Assembly (NCBI RefSeq): GCF_037055355.1
Contig: NZ_CP146350.1
Coordinates: forward strand, 4,363,001 to 4,427,000
DNA length: 64,000 bases
DNA from: Streptomyces sp. DG1A-41
GTDB lineage: Bacteria; Actinomycetota; Actinomycetes; Streptomycetales; Streptomycetaceae
Direction of reading: 5' to 3'
Part shown: piece by piece, positions 35,101 through 43,437 of the stretch
Layout of the letters: the number at the start of each line of letters is the position of its first letter
How positions within the stretch are numbered: position 1 is the first letter of the stretch
Notes under the pieces: model-generated
Database searches by the model: none
The model's input: only the letters and a program-made list of their open reading frames with translations
What the model was told of the DNA's origin: nothing
Translations under genes and position numbers: made by a program

Positions 35101-36226
35101 GTTCGGGATATCTGAGGCACCGCTCGTAGAAGTCGGCCCGCACGCCCAGGACCACGACCGCCGGGGCCGGGTCGCCGTCGTCGCCCGGCGAACAGACGGC
35201 GTGCAGGACCTCGACGAAGGCACGCCGCTCCGCCTCGTCGGGGCAGAGTGTGAAGGTCTCCTCGAACTGGTCCACGATGATGACCGGCCGCGCACCGGCC
35301 GGCGCCTCGCGCCGCGCCCAGGCGGCGACGGCGGCGCGGACGTCAGGGCCCCTCGGGACGCGTGGGCCCACCGTGGTGCGGACGACGGGGTCCTCCGCCG
35401 CGGGTTCGTCGGCCGCGCCCCCGGCCGGGACGACCGGCCCCAGGTCGGGGATGCACCGGGTCAGCTCCGCCAGCGGATCACCACCGGGGACGAGCTGCAC
35501 GACCTTCGTGGCCCGGCCGCCACCACCGGTCTCACGGTCGCCGCCGTCGTCGCCGTCGTCACTCTGCGCGCCTTCCCGCAACGCGCCTTCCCGCAACGCG
35601 CCTTCCCGCAGCACGCCTTCCCGCAGCGCCGGCACCAGTCCGGCGTTCAGCAGCGAGGACTTCCCCGCCCCCGACGCACCCACGAGCATGACCAGGCCGC
35701 CCGTCTCCGCCACGGCCCGGAGCTGGGCGACGAGCGCGTCCGTGCTCCGCTCCCGGCCGAAGAACCACCGGGCGTCCTCCCTGCGGTACGAGGCCAGCCC
35801 CCGGTACGGGCACACGCCGCCGGGCGCGGGCGGGGCCTCGGCGGCGGGCCGCTCCTGCTCCGCTGCCCCCGCGCCGCGCTCGCCGACCGGGTCGGCCACC
35901 GCGGCTTCCCACAGCCGCTGCCACTGGCCGAGGTCGTACAGGCCCGGCGACACCGGCGTGGGCCGCGCGCGCCGCGCCTCGGGGATCAGCACGTGCAGCA
36001 CCGCCGCGAGGGCGGTGAACTGAGCGGGTACGTTCCGTGCCCGGCGCCAGTCGCTGATGCGCTGCGCGGACACCCGGACGGGACGCCCGCGTTCGTCGAC
36101 CCGCTGGAGCCGGACGACCGCTTCGGACACACGTTTGAGTGGAGGGTTCCCGGCTTCCTTGTACAGCAGTGCGAGGCGCTCCGCGAAGGCGGTGCGTGCC
36201 CCGGAGTCGGAACCCAAGGTCTCCAC
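32114..36226 (-). CDS. nSTAND NTPase with N-terminal HTH and 14 WD40 repeats
   Basis: A 1,370-residue protein. The N-terminus (about 1-90) resembles an Xre-type helix-turn-helix (LKRVSEAVVRLQRV ... VSAQRISDWRRARNVPAQFTALAAVLHVL). A novel-STAND NTPase follows (about 140-560): GLASYRREDARWFFGRERST, Walker A LVGASGAGKSSLL, Walker B PVIIVDQFEETFTL. One membrane helix (ISRGAVAALVVLAVLAVGAAVVAW, near 655) separates it from the C-terminal sensor: 14 WD40 repeats, enough for two seven-bladed propellers. GTG start preceded by GGGGAGTTAGGG. Such proteins are ligand-triggered switches in signalling or defence. Confidence 0.9.
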   Translation of the reverse strand: METLGSDSGARTAFAERLALLYKEAGNPPLKRVSEAVVRLQRVDERGRPVRVSAQRISDWRRARNVPAQFTALAAVLHVLIPEARRARPTPVSPGLYDLGQWQRLWEAAVADPVGERGAGAAEQERPAAEAPPAPGGVCPYRGLASYRREDARWFFGRERSTDALVAQLRAVAETGGLVMLVGASGAGKSSLLNAGLVPALREGVLREGALREGALREGAQSDDGDDGGDRETGGGGRATKVVQLVPGGDPLAELTRCIPDLGPVVPAGGAADEPAAEDPVVRTTVGPRVPRGPDVRAAVAAWARREAPAGARPVIIVDQFEETFTLCPDEAERRAFVEVLHAVCSPGDDGDPAPAVVVLGVRADFYERCLRYPELADALQRRHMVLGPLTTAELREAVTGPAKAVGLELEPGLAELIVREVSADGPRGAHDAGVLPLLSHALLATWQRRKAGRLTLAGYRAAGGIQGAVAATAERAWSGLDPAARTAARLLLLRLVRLGEDTQATRRRGTRRQLADESTDPGKTEESLEALVRARLVTLDAETVEITHEALLHAWPRLRDWIDEDRQGNLLRQRLEEDGRAWEESDRDTSLLYRGSRLEQAHGWAKSAGDTFLTRSAVEFLAASVRLRRRIIWISRGAVAALVVLAVLAVGAAVVAWKQRDEAVFEQVLAQADRVQYTDPSLSAQLDLVAHRLRPDDKGANSRLISIVNAPLATPLVGHTGAVYLTTFSPDGRTLATASYDRTVRLWNVADPKRPKPLGRPLTGHTSWVSSAVFSPDGRTLASAADDGTIRLWDVTDPAHPRPLARPLTGHDGTIYLIAFSPDGRTLASVGDDHTVRLWDVADPKRPKPLGKPLTGHKAAVRSVAFSPDGRTLAAGGDDGTIRLWDVTHPRRPVPLGEPLTGHSDTVHSVAFSPDGRTLASGSADDTVRLWNMTDRRRPAAIGAPLTGHTGAVWSVAFSPDGNMLAAASADSTASLWKVSDPAYPSQVGGPLAGSSGEMYALGFSPDGRTLATGTGDNKVRLWALPTADMIGRTGAFRPDGRVLATAALDGRVRLWDVRKPGRPVPMGEPFRPKGGVRSLEFSKDGRTLAVVTGDRAVQLWNVGDPDRPAPHGSPVPLPIRFADPLAFSPDGRLLATAYDDRTIQLWDIADPSRPRRLGAPLTGHKGYVNSLVFSPDGHTLASGSADGTIRLWNATDPGRAVLRGAPLKGHLGAVNVLAYSPDGHTLASGGDDNSVRLWDIEGPAKASELTSLTGHTEAVVSLTFSRDGRTLASGGNDSTVRLWNVSDPAEAGPIGQSMSPNAKSGTFLAFSPNSHMLGVSSGTDTIRLWNLDVDEAARRVCTMTRGVLTPETWREYLPRLSYDPPCDP

Positions 36227-36629
36227 TCCCTAACTCCCCGCGACTGGACGTCCGGACCGGAAAACTCACTCTATACGTCTGACCTGCGATAATGCCGCCG
36301 ACCCGGAACCGGAGACTCCTCGTCGGCAGCCGAAACTGGCAGGATCCGGACGCGGCAGCACACTCATCCGGTCAGCCTCCAGCGGAGTCGGACGACCGCG
36401 ACCCCACCGTTCGGCACCGGTCCCCACGAGGGGAGGGACCGGCGCCGAACGACGTGGTGATCCAACGTGGCGATCCTCCCCAGCGGACCGCGTTCTACAA
36501 CCCTGGATAACTGACGACCCGTCAGCTATGGTCTGCCTGCCGTTCGCCTGCCGTTGCCAAGGAACGGCCTGCCGTACCGCTTCCGGAACGACGTACAAGC
36601 GACGTACAAGCGACGTAGGGGGGAGCACA
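36227..36629. other. Divergent intergenic region with short direct repeats
   Basis: 403 bp upstream of both the WD40 gene and the next plus-strand gene. GACGTACAAGC occurs twice in tandem and GACGTA once more near 36590-36617, just before the ribosome site of the plus-strand gene. No RNA or ORF of note. Confidence 0.45.
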
Positions 36630-37094
36630 GTGGAGACACGTCCCGAGAGCCCACGACCGCAGGGCGCCCCGCGCTGGGTGGCGATGTACTACCAACCGGC
36701 CGCGCGGACGTGGCGGGCAGCCGCGGAGTCACGCCACCGCTCGCCCGTGCTGCACGCCCTCGGCGAGATGACACAGACACTGCGCGCGCGGGGGGACGAG
36801 GTGACCTTCGCCCTCTGGGGGCCGAAGGACGGCGCGTGGCACCGCTTCGACACGCCCCTGAAGCAGCCGGCGGCGTCCCGGCCGAGCCCGGAGTCCTCCA
36901 CCACCGAACCGGCCCAGCTGGCGGAACGCATGACCGGCCGCCGCCACCAGGTCCTCATGTCCGGCCTGAGCAAGGCGGGCCTCTACGAGCTCTCCCCCGA
37001 GGACGACGCGACGGTCCAGGCACTCGTCGAACGGCTCGACGAGGCCGCCGTGCGCCGAGTCGCCCACTGGCTCGCGACGGCCGGAGCGCGGTAG
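36630..37094 (+). CDS. Hypothetical protein
   Basis: A 154-residue soluble protein. GTG 36630 follows GGGGGGAG. It contains WVAMYYQPAARTWRAAAESRHRSP and a C-terminal helical part (DATVQALVERLDEAAVRRVAHWLATAG). I do not recognise a family. It is divergent from the STAND/WD40 gene across 403 bp and may be unrelated to it. Confidence 0.65.
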   Translation: METRPESPRPQGAPRWVAMYYQPAARTWRAAAESRHRSPVLHALGEMTQTLRARGDEVTFALWGPKDGAWHRFDTPLKQPAASRPSPESSTTEPAQLAERMTGRRHQVLMSGLSKAGLYELSPEDDATVQALVERLDEAAVRRVAHWLATAGAR

Positions 37095-37182
37095 CCGGGC
37101 CGGTTCAGCCGGCCTAGCGCTGGGCAGTCAACACCTCAGGTCCCGCCGGCTTCCGGCATCGGCCGGTGGGGGAACGAGGGGG

Positions 37183-37413
37183 ATGAAACAGATGAAGGGG
37201 CAGAAGGTCTCCGTCGACCGCGAGCTCTGCTACGGCTCCGCCGAGTGCGTCCACAGGGCCCCGGCGGTCTTCGAGTTCGTCGACGGATTCGGTGTCGTCC
37301 GCCCGGGCCACGAAGAGAGGGGCGACGCCCCGGAGATCCTGGAGGCGGCGGAGAAGTGCCCCAGCCAGGCCATCAGCATCACGGACGCGCCCTCGTCGCC
37401 GGATCGTCCGTAG
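37183..37413 (+). CDS. Single-cluster ferredoxin (3Fe-4S type)
   Basis: A 76-residue electron carrier. Cluster ligands: Cys16 and Cys22 in LCYGSAEC and a Cys in the late EKCPSQAI, the P450-type pattern in which the second Cys of a classical 4Fe-4S motif is replaced, giving three ligands. No cytochrome P450 or reductase is adjacent, so its partner is elsewhere. GAGGGGG precedes the ATG. It is 9 bp upstream of the deacetylase gene. Confidence 0.88.
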   Translation: MKQMKGQKVSVDRELCYGSAECVHRAPAVFEFVDGFGVVRPGHEERGDAPEILEAAEKCPSQAISITDAPSSPDRP

Positions 37414-37422
37414 CGAGGCCCG

Positions 37423-38184
37423 GTGCCGGTACCGAGTCTGCTCGCGGTCTTCGCCCACCCCGACGACGAGTCCTTGACGGCGGGCGGCACCCTCGCCCGG
37501 CACGCGGCGGCGGGCGCCCGCACGGCGGTCGTCACGGCCACCTGGGCGGCGGACACCCCGCGCGCCGCGGAACTGGCCGACGCACTCCACATCCTGGGCG
37601 CCGGCAAGCCACGCATGCTGGGCTACGCCGACTCCCGCGTCCCCCGGTCGGCCCCGGGCCGACCACGCCTGTGCGACGCCCCGCTCGACGAGGCGGTGGG
37701 CGCCCTGGTCGCGCAAATCCGGGACTTCCGCCCGGAGATCGTCGTCACCCACGACGCCTACGGCGGCCTGAGCGGCCACGAGGACCATGTGCACACCCAC
37801 CGCGTGACCCTGCTGGCGGTCCACGCCGCCGGCCTCGAACGCCTCTACCCTGACGCGGGTGAGCCCTGGGAGCCGAGCGCCCTGTACCTGTCCACGCACC
37901 CGCACTCCGCCGTCCGGGCGTGGGGCGGACACCTGGCCCCCGTGGGCAAGACGATGCGCACGGTCCCGGACGGCCGCGTCACGGCGACCGTCGACGTCAC
38001 ACCGTGGCTGGCACAGAAGCTCGCCGCCGTGCTCGCGCACCGGACGGAGGTGGAACGGGGAGCCGCCCCGGGCCTGATCGCCGCGCTGCCGGCGTCCGAG
38101 CGGGAGCGGTTGCTCGGTACGGAGTGGTACATCCGCCATGATCCTGTCGCGACGGCGGCGACGGGGACGGAGCTCCTGCCGTAG
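37423..38184 (+). CDS. PIG-L family deacetylase
   Basis: A 253-residue zinc hydrolase of the LmbE/MshB group, which removes acetyl groups from N-acetylglucosaminyl substrates. Motifs: AVFAHPDDESLTAGGTLA (zinc His, catalytic Asp) and VTHDAYGGLSGHEDHVHTHRV with the second zinc His. It starts at GTG 37423 close behind the ferredoxin. It is not certain that it is MshB (mycothiol) or Mca; streptomycetes have several paralogues. Confidence 0.88.
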   Translation: MPVPSLLAVFAHPDDESLTAGGTLARHAAAGARTAVVTATWAADTPRAAELADALHILGAGKPRMLGYADSRVPRSAPGRPRLCDAPLDEAVGALVAQIRDFRPEIVVTHDAYGGLSGHEDHVHTHRVTLLAVHAAGLERLYPDAGEPWEPSALYLSTHPHSAVRAWGGHLAPVGKTMRTVPDGRVTATVDVTPWLAQKLAAVLAHRTEVERGAAPGLIAALPASERERLLGTEWYIRHDPVATAATGTELLP

Positions 38185-38214
38185 GCCGGTGACCGGCTCA
38201 CGGCAGGAGGCCGG

Positions 38215-38312
38215 CCCGCTCAGGCCGTTGATCGGCTCAGGCCGTTGATCGACTCAGCCGTTGATCGACTCAGCCGTTGGTCGGCTCAGGTGGTTGATCG
38301 GCTCAGGTCGGT
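38215..38312. repeat. Degenerate 17-bp tandem repeat
   Basis: About five to six copies of a unit like CCGTTGATCGGCTCAGG span the gap after the deacetylase gene and run into the 3' end of the GT2 gene, supplying its last codons and stop. Copies differ at a few positions. Confidence 0.7.
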
Positions 38313-39059
38313 GCCCACCGGAAAAGGCCACCGGAGGCCCGCCAACGCCCGAGCCCTGGCCTCCACGACCGCCATCCGGGCAGCGCGCTCGGCCCGGTCC
38401 ACATGGGCCGTCTGCCCGGTCACCTGCCCCTCCCACTTCCGGTACAACAGCCCCACCTCCCCCGAGAACCACCCACGGCTCACGGCGTTCAGCGCGAGCA
38501 GCAGCCCCGTGTCCTCCGACGCGGGCAGCGCCATCCAACCGCCGAGGGCGAGCAGCAGCTCACGCCGTACGAAGAGCGACGCCGGATGGACCGGAGAGAG
38601 GAAGTCGTTGGCCTTCCAGTGGTCGAACACGGCCCCGCGCTCGATCGGCCCCTGGTCGGGGTCGCCCGGAAAACCGACGGTCGACCCGTCGGGCATGAGG
38701 TCCAGCACCCGCGACGTCGCCCACCCGAGACCGCGGTCGGCCTCCAGCGCCGCCATGTCCCGCGCGAGCGTGCCCGGCGGCAACTGGTCGTCGGCGTCCA
38801 GCACCTTCACGTACGCGCCCTCGGCATGCGCCAGCGCGATGGTCCGGGCCACACCGGGGCCCCCGGCCCGGCCCTGCCGGAACGTCACCCGCTCGTCGTC
38901 GGGCACGTACGGCCGTACGTCCGCGCTCTCCCCGTCCTCCTGGATCACCCAGTGCCACTCCCAGCCCTCCGGCAGCCGCTGCTCGCACAGGGACTTGTGG
39001 GCCTCCGGCAGAAACCGGGCCGACGGACCGTGCACAGCGGTGACGACGACGATGCGCAC
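38286..39059 (-). CDS. Glycosyltransferase family 2
   Basis: A 257-residue cytosolic transferase. Start VRIVVVTAVHGPSARFLPEA at GTG 39059, with GGGGGG upstream. The nucleotide-sugar site includes AYVKVLDADDQLPPGTL (DxD) and the acceptor region SEDTGLLLALNAVSRGWF. An ED-like motif and C-terminal Arg/Ala helix follow. Stand-alone; acceptor unknown. Its C-terminus is built from the tandem repeat noted above. Confidence 0.85.
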   Translation of the reverse strand: MRIVVVTAVHGPSARFLPEAHKSLCEQRLPEGWEWHWVIQEDGESADVRPYVPDDERVTFRQGRAGGPGVARTIALAHAEGAYVKVLDADDQLPPGTLARDMAALEADRGLGWATSRVLDLMPDGSTVGFPGDPDQGPIERGAVFDHWKANDFLSPVHPASLFVRRELLLALGGWMALPASEDTGLLLALNAVSRGWFSGEVGLLYRKWEGQVTGQTAHVDRAERAARMAVVEARARALAGLRWPFPVGTDLSRSTT

Positions 39060-39106
39060 TCGAAACCCCCCGCGACCTGCGCAGATGCCTGGACTACGGA
39101 GGGATC

Positions 39107-39952
39107 CTAGCCCTGTGGCCCACCGCGCCGTTTCAGTGCCTGTGCCACGCGGGGCAGGTCCTCGTACAGCAGTCGGCCGACCAGCGCTCCACCGAAGACG
39201 ACGACTCCCACCCCGACCAGCCAGGACTGGATGACCAGGACGGTTCCGACCGGTCCGTACGTGACGGCGTTGGACGCGATCAACGGCGAGAAGACGAGCC
39301 TGGAGAAGACTCTCAGGCCGAGCAGCCCGATCGTGGTGGCGACGGCGCCGGGCAGCAGGGCACGCCAGCGGACCCTCCCGCCGAGCAGCAGGTGCTGGGA
39401 CCACCACAGGAACAGAACGGCAGTCAGCGGCGCGACGGCCCCGCCCGTCACAGGCTCGCGCAGCAGCGTGGTGCCGGCGGAGACATAGAGGTATCCGGTG
39501 AGGACGCCGAGCCACAGCACATGCCGCCACCGGGCCCACCAGCGGGCCGGCGGCAGGCCCCAGACCTTCTCGTAGCCGGTCTGCACCGCCGCCCCGAAGG
39601 ACAGGCCGAAGACGGCGAGGGCGGCGAGGCCGAACGCGGTCGTGGTGCGCAGGGCCTGGCCGGGCGGCGTGAACAACTGCTCGACCTGCCGCCGGGAGTC
39701 CCTCGACACGCCGAGCCCCTCTCCCAGCCACTGCGCGAACCCCCGCCCGTGCTCGGGATCGGCAGCGGAGACAATGATCAGCAGCGGCACCAGCGTGAGG
39801 AACCCCAGCGCCGCGAAGCCCAGCGAACGCGGCCACAGCTCGATGGCCGTGCTCCGCTGCCATCCGCGCCCGACCGGCGAACGGCTGATCATGCGGTGCA
39901 GCGGCCCGAACCGAGAGGAACGGCCCGCGGCACCGGAAGGCTTCATCGGCAT
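39107..39952 (-). CDS. YihY/BrkB family inner-membrane protein
   Basis: A 281-residue polytopic protein with about six helices. Typical segments: LWPRSLGFAALGFLTLVPLLIIVSAA at the start, GAAVQTGYEKVWGLPPARWW and YGPVGTVLVIQSWLVGVGVVVFGGALVGRLL near the end. Once called ribonuclease BN, the family is now considered a membrane protein of unknown transport role. Head-to-head with the PRC-barrel gene. Confidence 0.85.
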   Translation of the reverse strand: MPMKPSGAAGRSSRFGPLHRMISRSPVGRGWQRSTAIELWPRSLGFAALGFLTLVPLLIIVSAADPEHGRGFAQWLGEGLGVSRDSRRQVEQLFTPPGQALRTTTAFGLAALAVFGLSFGAAVQTGYEKVWGLPPARWWARWRHVLWLGVLTGYLYVSAGTTLLREPVTGGAVAPLTAVLFLWWSQHLLLGGRVRWRALLPGAVATTIGLLGLRVFSRLVFSPLIASNAVTYGPVGTVLVIQSWLVGVGVVVFGGALVGRLLYEDLPRVAQALKRRGGPQG

Positions 39953-40111
39953 GCCTGTCGACTACCACGTTCGGAACCCTTGCCGCGCGAGGGCGCGGCG
40001 CGGACATTCCCGGATAGCCTGGAAAACAAGTGGGCTTACCGGGTTCAGCGGGCTCTGACGGCCCGCGGGGGGGCTCGTACCGGCCCGGATCAACGGCTCA
40101 GGAGGCAGGCC

Positions 40112-40468
40112 ATGATCCATTCCGCCGACATCCGCGAGTGGCGCAACCGCAGCGTCGTCGACCCCAAGGGTCACAAGATCGGCGTACTCGAAGCGGTCTA
40201 CGTCGACACCACCACCGACGAACCGGCCATGGCCACGGTCCGCACCGGACTCCCCACCCGCCACCACCTTGCCTTCGTACCCCTCGACGAGGCGATCGTC
40301 GGCCCCGGCTACGTCAAGGTCTCCTACACCAAGTCGCTGGTGAAGAAGGCGCCCTCGGTCGGCATGGACGACATCCTCCCCGCCGAGTCGGAGCAAGCGA
40401 TCTTCCAGCACTACGACATGCCCTACCAGACGGGCGCAGCCGGCGAACGCCAACTCGCACGCCGCTGA
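40112..40468 (+). CDS. PRC-barrel domain protein
   Basis: A 118-residue protein. The PRC-barrel occupies most of it: REWRNRSVVDPKGHKIGVLEAVYVDTTTDEPAMATVRTG, with HHLAFVPLDEAIVGPGYVKVSY completing the fold. A C-terminal tail contains EQAIFQHYDMPYQ. AGGAGG lies 7 nt before ATG 40112. Such proteins are common in streptomycetes, often stress-linked. A strong terminator follows at once. Confidence 0.85.
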   Translation: MIHSADIREWRNRSVVDPKGHKIGVLEAVYVDTTTDEPAMATVRTGLPTRHHLAFVPLDEAIVGPGYVKVSYTKSLVKKAPSVGMDDILPAESEQAIFQHYDMPYQTGAAGERQLARR

Positions 40469-40474
40469 CGGCGC

Positions 40475-40509
40475 GGAAGGGGCGCCCCTCAGCGAGGGGC
40501 GCCCCTTCC
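40475..40509 (+). terminator. Terminator after the PRC-barrel gene
   Basis: A perfect 16-bp stem GGAAGGGGCGCCCCTC (40475-40490 with 40494-40509) and 3-nt loop, 6 bp after the stop. It also faces the 3' end of tRNA-Ser (TGA) and may serve both directions. Confidence 0.85.
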
Positions 40510-40533
40510 GACCTGCAACACCTATGACCTGCG

Positions 40534-40620
40534 CGGAGGCGGTGGGATTTGAACCCACGGTGACATCGCTGCCACGACGGTTTTCAAGACCGTTCCCTTC
40601 GGCCGCTCGGGCACGCCTCC
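40534..40620 (-). tRNA. tRNA-Ser (anticodon TGA)
   Basis: An 87-nt class II tRNA. Acceptor GGAGGCG/CGCCTCC, discriminator G; anticodon stem ACGGT/ACCGT encloses CTTGAAA, anticodon TGA (UCA and UCG); long variable arm; T arm GGGTTCAAATCCC. CCA is not encoded. Confidence 0.95.
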
Positions 40621-40684
40621 CCGCGCCGGCCGTGATCGGTCGACGCGGGGACAAGGGTAACGGGTCGGTGCGCGCGAGTGTGGG

Positions 40685-42133
40685 TCAGTTGTCGCCGATG
40701 CGCGAGCCCAGGGTCACCTCGACCGTGTGCTGCTTGCCGTTGCGCTCGTAGGTGATCGTGACCTTGTCACCGGGCTTGTGGGTCCAGATCTCGCCGATCA
40801 GGGTGGGGCCGGAGTCGATCACCCGGTCGTCGAGCTTGGTGATGACGTCGCCGGGCTTGAGGCCCGCCTTGGCGGCCGGGCCGCCCGGCTCGACCGGTGG
40901 CGTGCCGCCCGCGCCCTGGTCGGTGATCTGCGCGCCGTCCGAGCTGTCGTCCAGGGAGACGGACGCGCCGATCTTCGCGTACACCGGCTTGCCGGTCTTG
41001 ATCAGTTCCTGGGCGACGTACTCGGCCTGGTTGATCGGGATGGCGAAGCCCAGGCCGATCGAGCCGGACTGGCCGGTGCCGAAGCCGCCGTTGCCGGTGG
41101 ACTGGATCGCGGAGTTGATGCCGATGACGTTGCCCTGCGCGTCCAGCAGCGGCCCGCCGGAGTTGCCCGGGTTGATCGAGGCGTCGGTCTGGAGGGCGCT
41201 CATGTACGACGCCTGGCTGCCGCTGCCGTCGCTGGAGGCGACCGGGCGGTTCTTGGCGCTGATGATGCCCGTCGTCACCGTGTCGGACAGGCCGAAGGGG
41301 GCGCCGATCGCGATGGTCGCGTCGCCGACGGCCACCTTGTCCGAGTCGCCGAGGGTGAGCGGCTTCAGGTCGCTCGGAGCGTTCTTGAGCTTGATGACCG
41401 CCACGTCGTAGCCCTGCGCGTGCCCGACCACCTCGGCGTCGTACTTCTTGCCGCTGGGGAATGTCGCGGTGAGCTTGCCGCCGTCCACCGCGCCGGCCAC
41501 GACGTGGTTGTTGGTGACGATGTGGCCCTGCTTGTCGAAGACGAAGCCCGTGCCGGTGCCGCCCTCGCCGCTGGTGCTCTCGGCCTCGATCGTGACCGTG
41601 CTCGGGAGCGCCTTGGCGGCCACGCCCGCGACCGTGCCCGGGTCGCGCTTGACGTCGCCGCCGCTGGTGGAGGCGGAGACCGTCGTCGAGCCGCTGTTCT
41701 CGTCGTTGTTCTTCGCCAGCGTGTAGCCGAGACCGCCGCCCAGGCCGCCCGCGACCAGCGCGGCCACCAGGAGCGCGGCGACCAGACCACCGCGGCCCCG
41801 GCCGGACTTCGGCGCCGGCTGCTGGTACGGCGAACCCCAGCCACCGCCGGAACCGGAACCGCCGTCGCCGTACGACGGGGAGGCCGGCGGCGGGGGCGGG
41901 GGCCAGGAGGGGTCGGGGGCGGAGGAGGAGACGCCGTGATGCGCGGCGTCGCCAGGAGCGCCCTGGCCGTGGGCGGACTGCCCCTGGGAGTCCTGTCCGT
42001 ACGGTCCCGTTCCCTGGGGCGCCTGTCCCCGCGGGGCCTGTCCCTGGGGTGCCGGAGCAGCGGGAGTGTCCACCGGCACGGGGGGTGCGGACGGGGCGGG
42101 GGGTACCGCGGTGCCCTCGTTCTCGGTGCTCAC
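40685..42133 (-). CDS. HtrA/DegP-like membrane serine protease with PDZ domain
   Basis: A 482-residue quality-control protease. A long Pro/Gln/Gly-rich cytoplasmic tail (about 1-105), one membrane helix (GGLVAALLVAALVAGGLGGGLGYTLA), then a trypsin-like domain with His in TNNHVVAGA, Asp in GYDVAVIKLK and the Ser in INPGNSGGPLLDA. The PDZ domain ends the protein (AKAGLKPGDVITKLDDRVI). GTG 42133 follows GGAGAG. Expected to act outside the membrane on misfolded or signalling proteins. Confidence 0.93.
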   Translation of the reverse strand: MSTENEGTAVPPAPSAPPVPVDTPAAPAPQGQAPRGQAPQGTGPYGQDSQGQSAHGQGAPGDAAHHGVSSSAPDPSWPPPPPPASPSYGDGGSGSGGGWGSPYQQPAPKSGRGRGGLVAALLVAALVAGGLGGGLGYTLAKNNDENSGSTTVSASTSGGDVKRDPGTVAGVAAKALPSTVTIEAESTSGEGGTGTGFVFDKQGHIVTNNHVVAGAVDGGKLTATFPSGKKYDAEVVGHAQGYDVAVIKLKNAPSDLKPLTLGDSDKVAVGDATIAIGAPFGLSDTVTTGIISAKNRPVASSDGSGSQASYMSALQTDASINPGNSGGPLLDAQGNVIGINSAIQSTGNGGFGTGQSGSIGLGFAIPINQAEYVAQELIKTGKPVYAKIGASVSLDDSSDGAQITDQGAGGTPPVEPGGPAAKAGLKPGDVITKLDDRVIDSGPTLIGEIWTHKPGDKVTITYERNGKQHTVEVTLGSRIGDN

Positions 42134-42419
42134 AGCTTCTCTCCTCGATCCACGGCTGTTTCCTGGGTCGCACTCGGTCACGCTTTTTCACGCTGGCGAC
42201 GGTCCGGCGCGATACAGCTGTGCTTGTTCCCTTGTATGCCGTCAGCTTTTCCCACCGGCCGTCAGAGCACCATAAGCGGTGGCTGTGGGTCCGGGGCCAT
42301 TCTTTATATAGGTCATTACCGACGAAAAGGATGCAATTCCAGTGCCTCCGTCCGGACCTGTGAATCCGTCGGGTCCGTCCGACCAGACGCGTACCCGCGC
42401 GCGGTGGCACCATGACGCG
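42134..42419. other. Divergent promoter region of htrA-like and GDPD genes
   Basis: About 286 bp. A TATATA-containing tract near 42305 could be a -10 element for the plus-strand gene. An open extension of the GDPD frame starts at 42342, so part of this may be coding. Confidence 0.4.
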
Positions 42420-43247
42420 GTGACCCACGCACGGCAGCATGTGATTCAAGTCGTCGCCCACCGCGGTGCCTCCGAGGACGCCCCGGAACACACCCTGGCC
42501 GCGTACACCAAGGCGATCGAGGACGGCGCGGACGCCCTCGAATGCGATGTGCGCCTCACCGCCGACGGCCACCTGGTGTGCGTACACGACCGCCGGATCA
42601 ACCGTACGTCCAACGGCCGCGGCGCGGTCTCCGCCCTGGAGCTCGCCGACCTCGCCGCCCTGGACTTCGGCTCCTGGAAGACGGGCGAGGCCTACAAGAG
42701 GCGGGACGAGGACCCCGACTGGGAGCACCGCCCGGAGGACCGCGAGGCGACGTCCGTCCTCACCCTTGAGCGGCTGCTCGAACTCGTCGCCGACGCCGGA
42801 CGCCGGGTGGAACTGGCCATCGAGACCAAGCACCCCACGCGCTGGGCGGGGCAGGTCGAGGAGCGGCTGCTGGTCCTGCTGAAGCGGTTCGGTCTGGACG
42901 CCCCGGCCACCGCAGAGGAGTCCCGGGTGCGGGTCATGAGCTTCTCGGCCCGCTCGCTGCACCGCGTGCGTGCCGCCTCGCCGACCCTGCCGACGGTCTA
43001 CCTGACGCAGTTCGTCTCGCCCCGGCTGCGCGACGGACGGCTGCCCCCGGGTGTCCGGATCGCGGGCCCCTCCATCCGGATCGTGCGCAACCACCCCCTC
43101 TACGTGGAGCGCCTGAAGCGGGTCGGCCACCAGGTGCACGTGTGGACCGTGAACGAGCCGGAGGACGTGGATCTCTGCGTCGGCCTGGGCGTCGACGCCA
43201 TCATCACCAACCGCCCGCGCGCGGTGCTCGACCAGCTCGGCCGCTGA
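42420..43247 (+). CDS. Glycerophosphodiester phosphodiesterase
   Basis: About 275 residues, a TIM-barrel enzyme that splits glycerophosphodiesters into sn-glycerol-3-phosphate and an alcohol. Signature: QVVAHRGASEDAPEHTLAAY (catalytic His), ALECDVRLTADGHLVCVHDRRINRTSNG (metal Glu/Asp and second His), ELAIETKHP. The C-terminus has VHVWTVNEPEDVDLCVGLGVDAIITNRP. No signal peptide, so cytosolic. Start uncertain: GTG 42420 fits the conserved N-terminus, while a start at 42342 would add 26 residues. Confidence 0.9.
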   Translation: MTHARQHVIQVVAHRGASEDAPEHTLAAYTKAIEDGADALECDVRLTADGHLVCVHDRRINRTSNGRGAVSALELADLAALDFGSWKTGEAYKRRDEDPDWEHRPEDREATSVLTLERLLELVADAGRRVELAIETKHPTRWAGQVEERLLVLLKRFGLDAPATAEESRVRVMSFSARSLHRVRAASPTLPTVYLTQFVSPRLRDGRLPPGVRIAGPSIRIVRNHPLYVERLKRVGHQVHVWTVNEPEDVDLCVGLGVDAIITNRPRAVLDQLGR

Positions 43248-43437
43248 AGGTCCGGCGGGTCCGGGCAGGTCCGACGGTCACCATGGCCGACCCCACAAGT
43301 CCCACCAGACCCACGCACACCTCTTGACCCCGCCGGTTGACAGACGGGATCCTCGCGTCTCGGCCAGACCGATGAAATCCAGCCACACGATTACAGGGAG
43401 TGCTCCGGCGCGTTCGGTCCGTACACGGTCGCGGTGA

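Noticed and set aside
32888..36292. 1,134-codon plus-strand frame opposite the STAND/WD40 gene
   Set aside because: The minus strand carries Walker motifs and 14 WD40 repeats; the plus frame merely mirrors the repeats.
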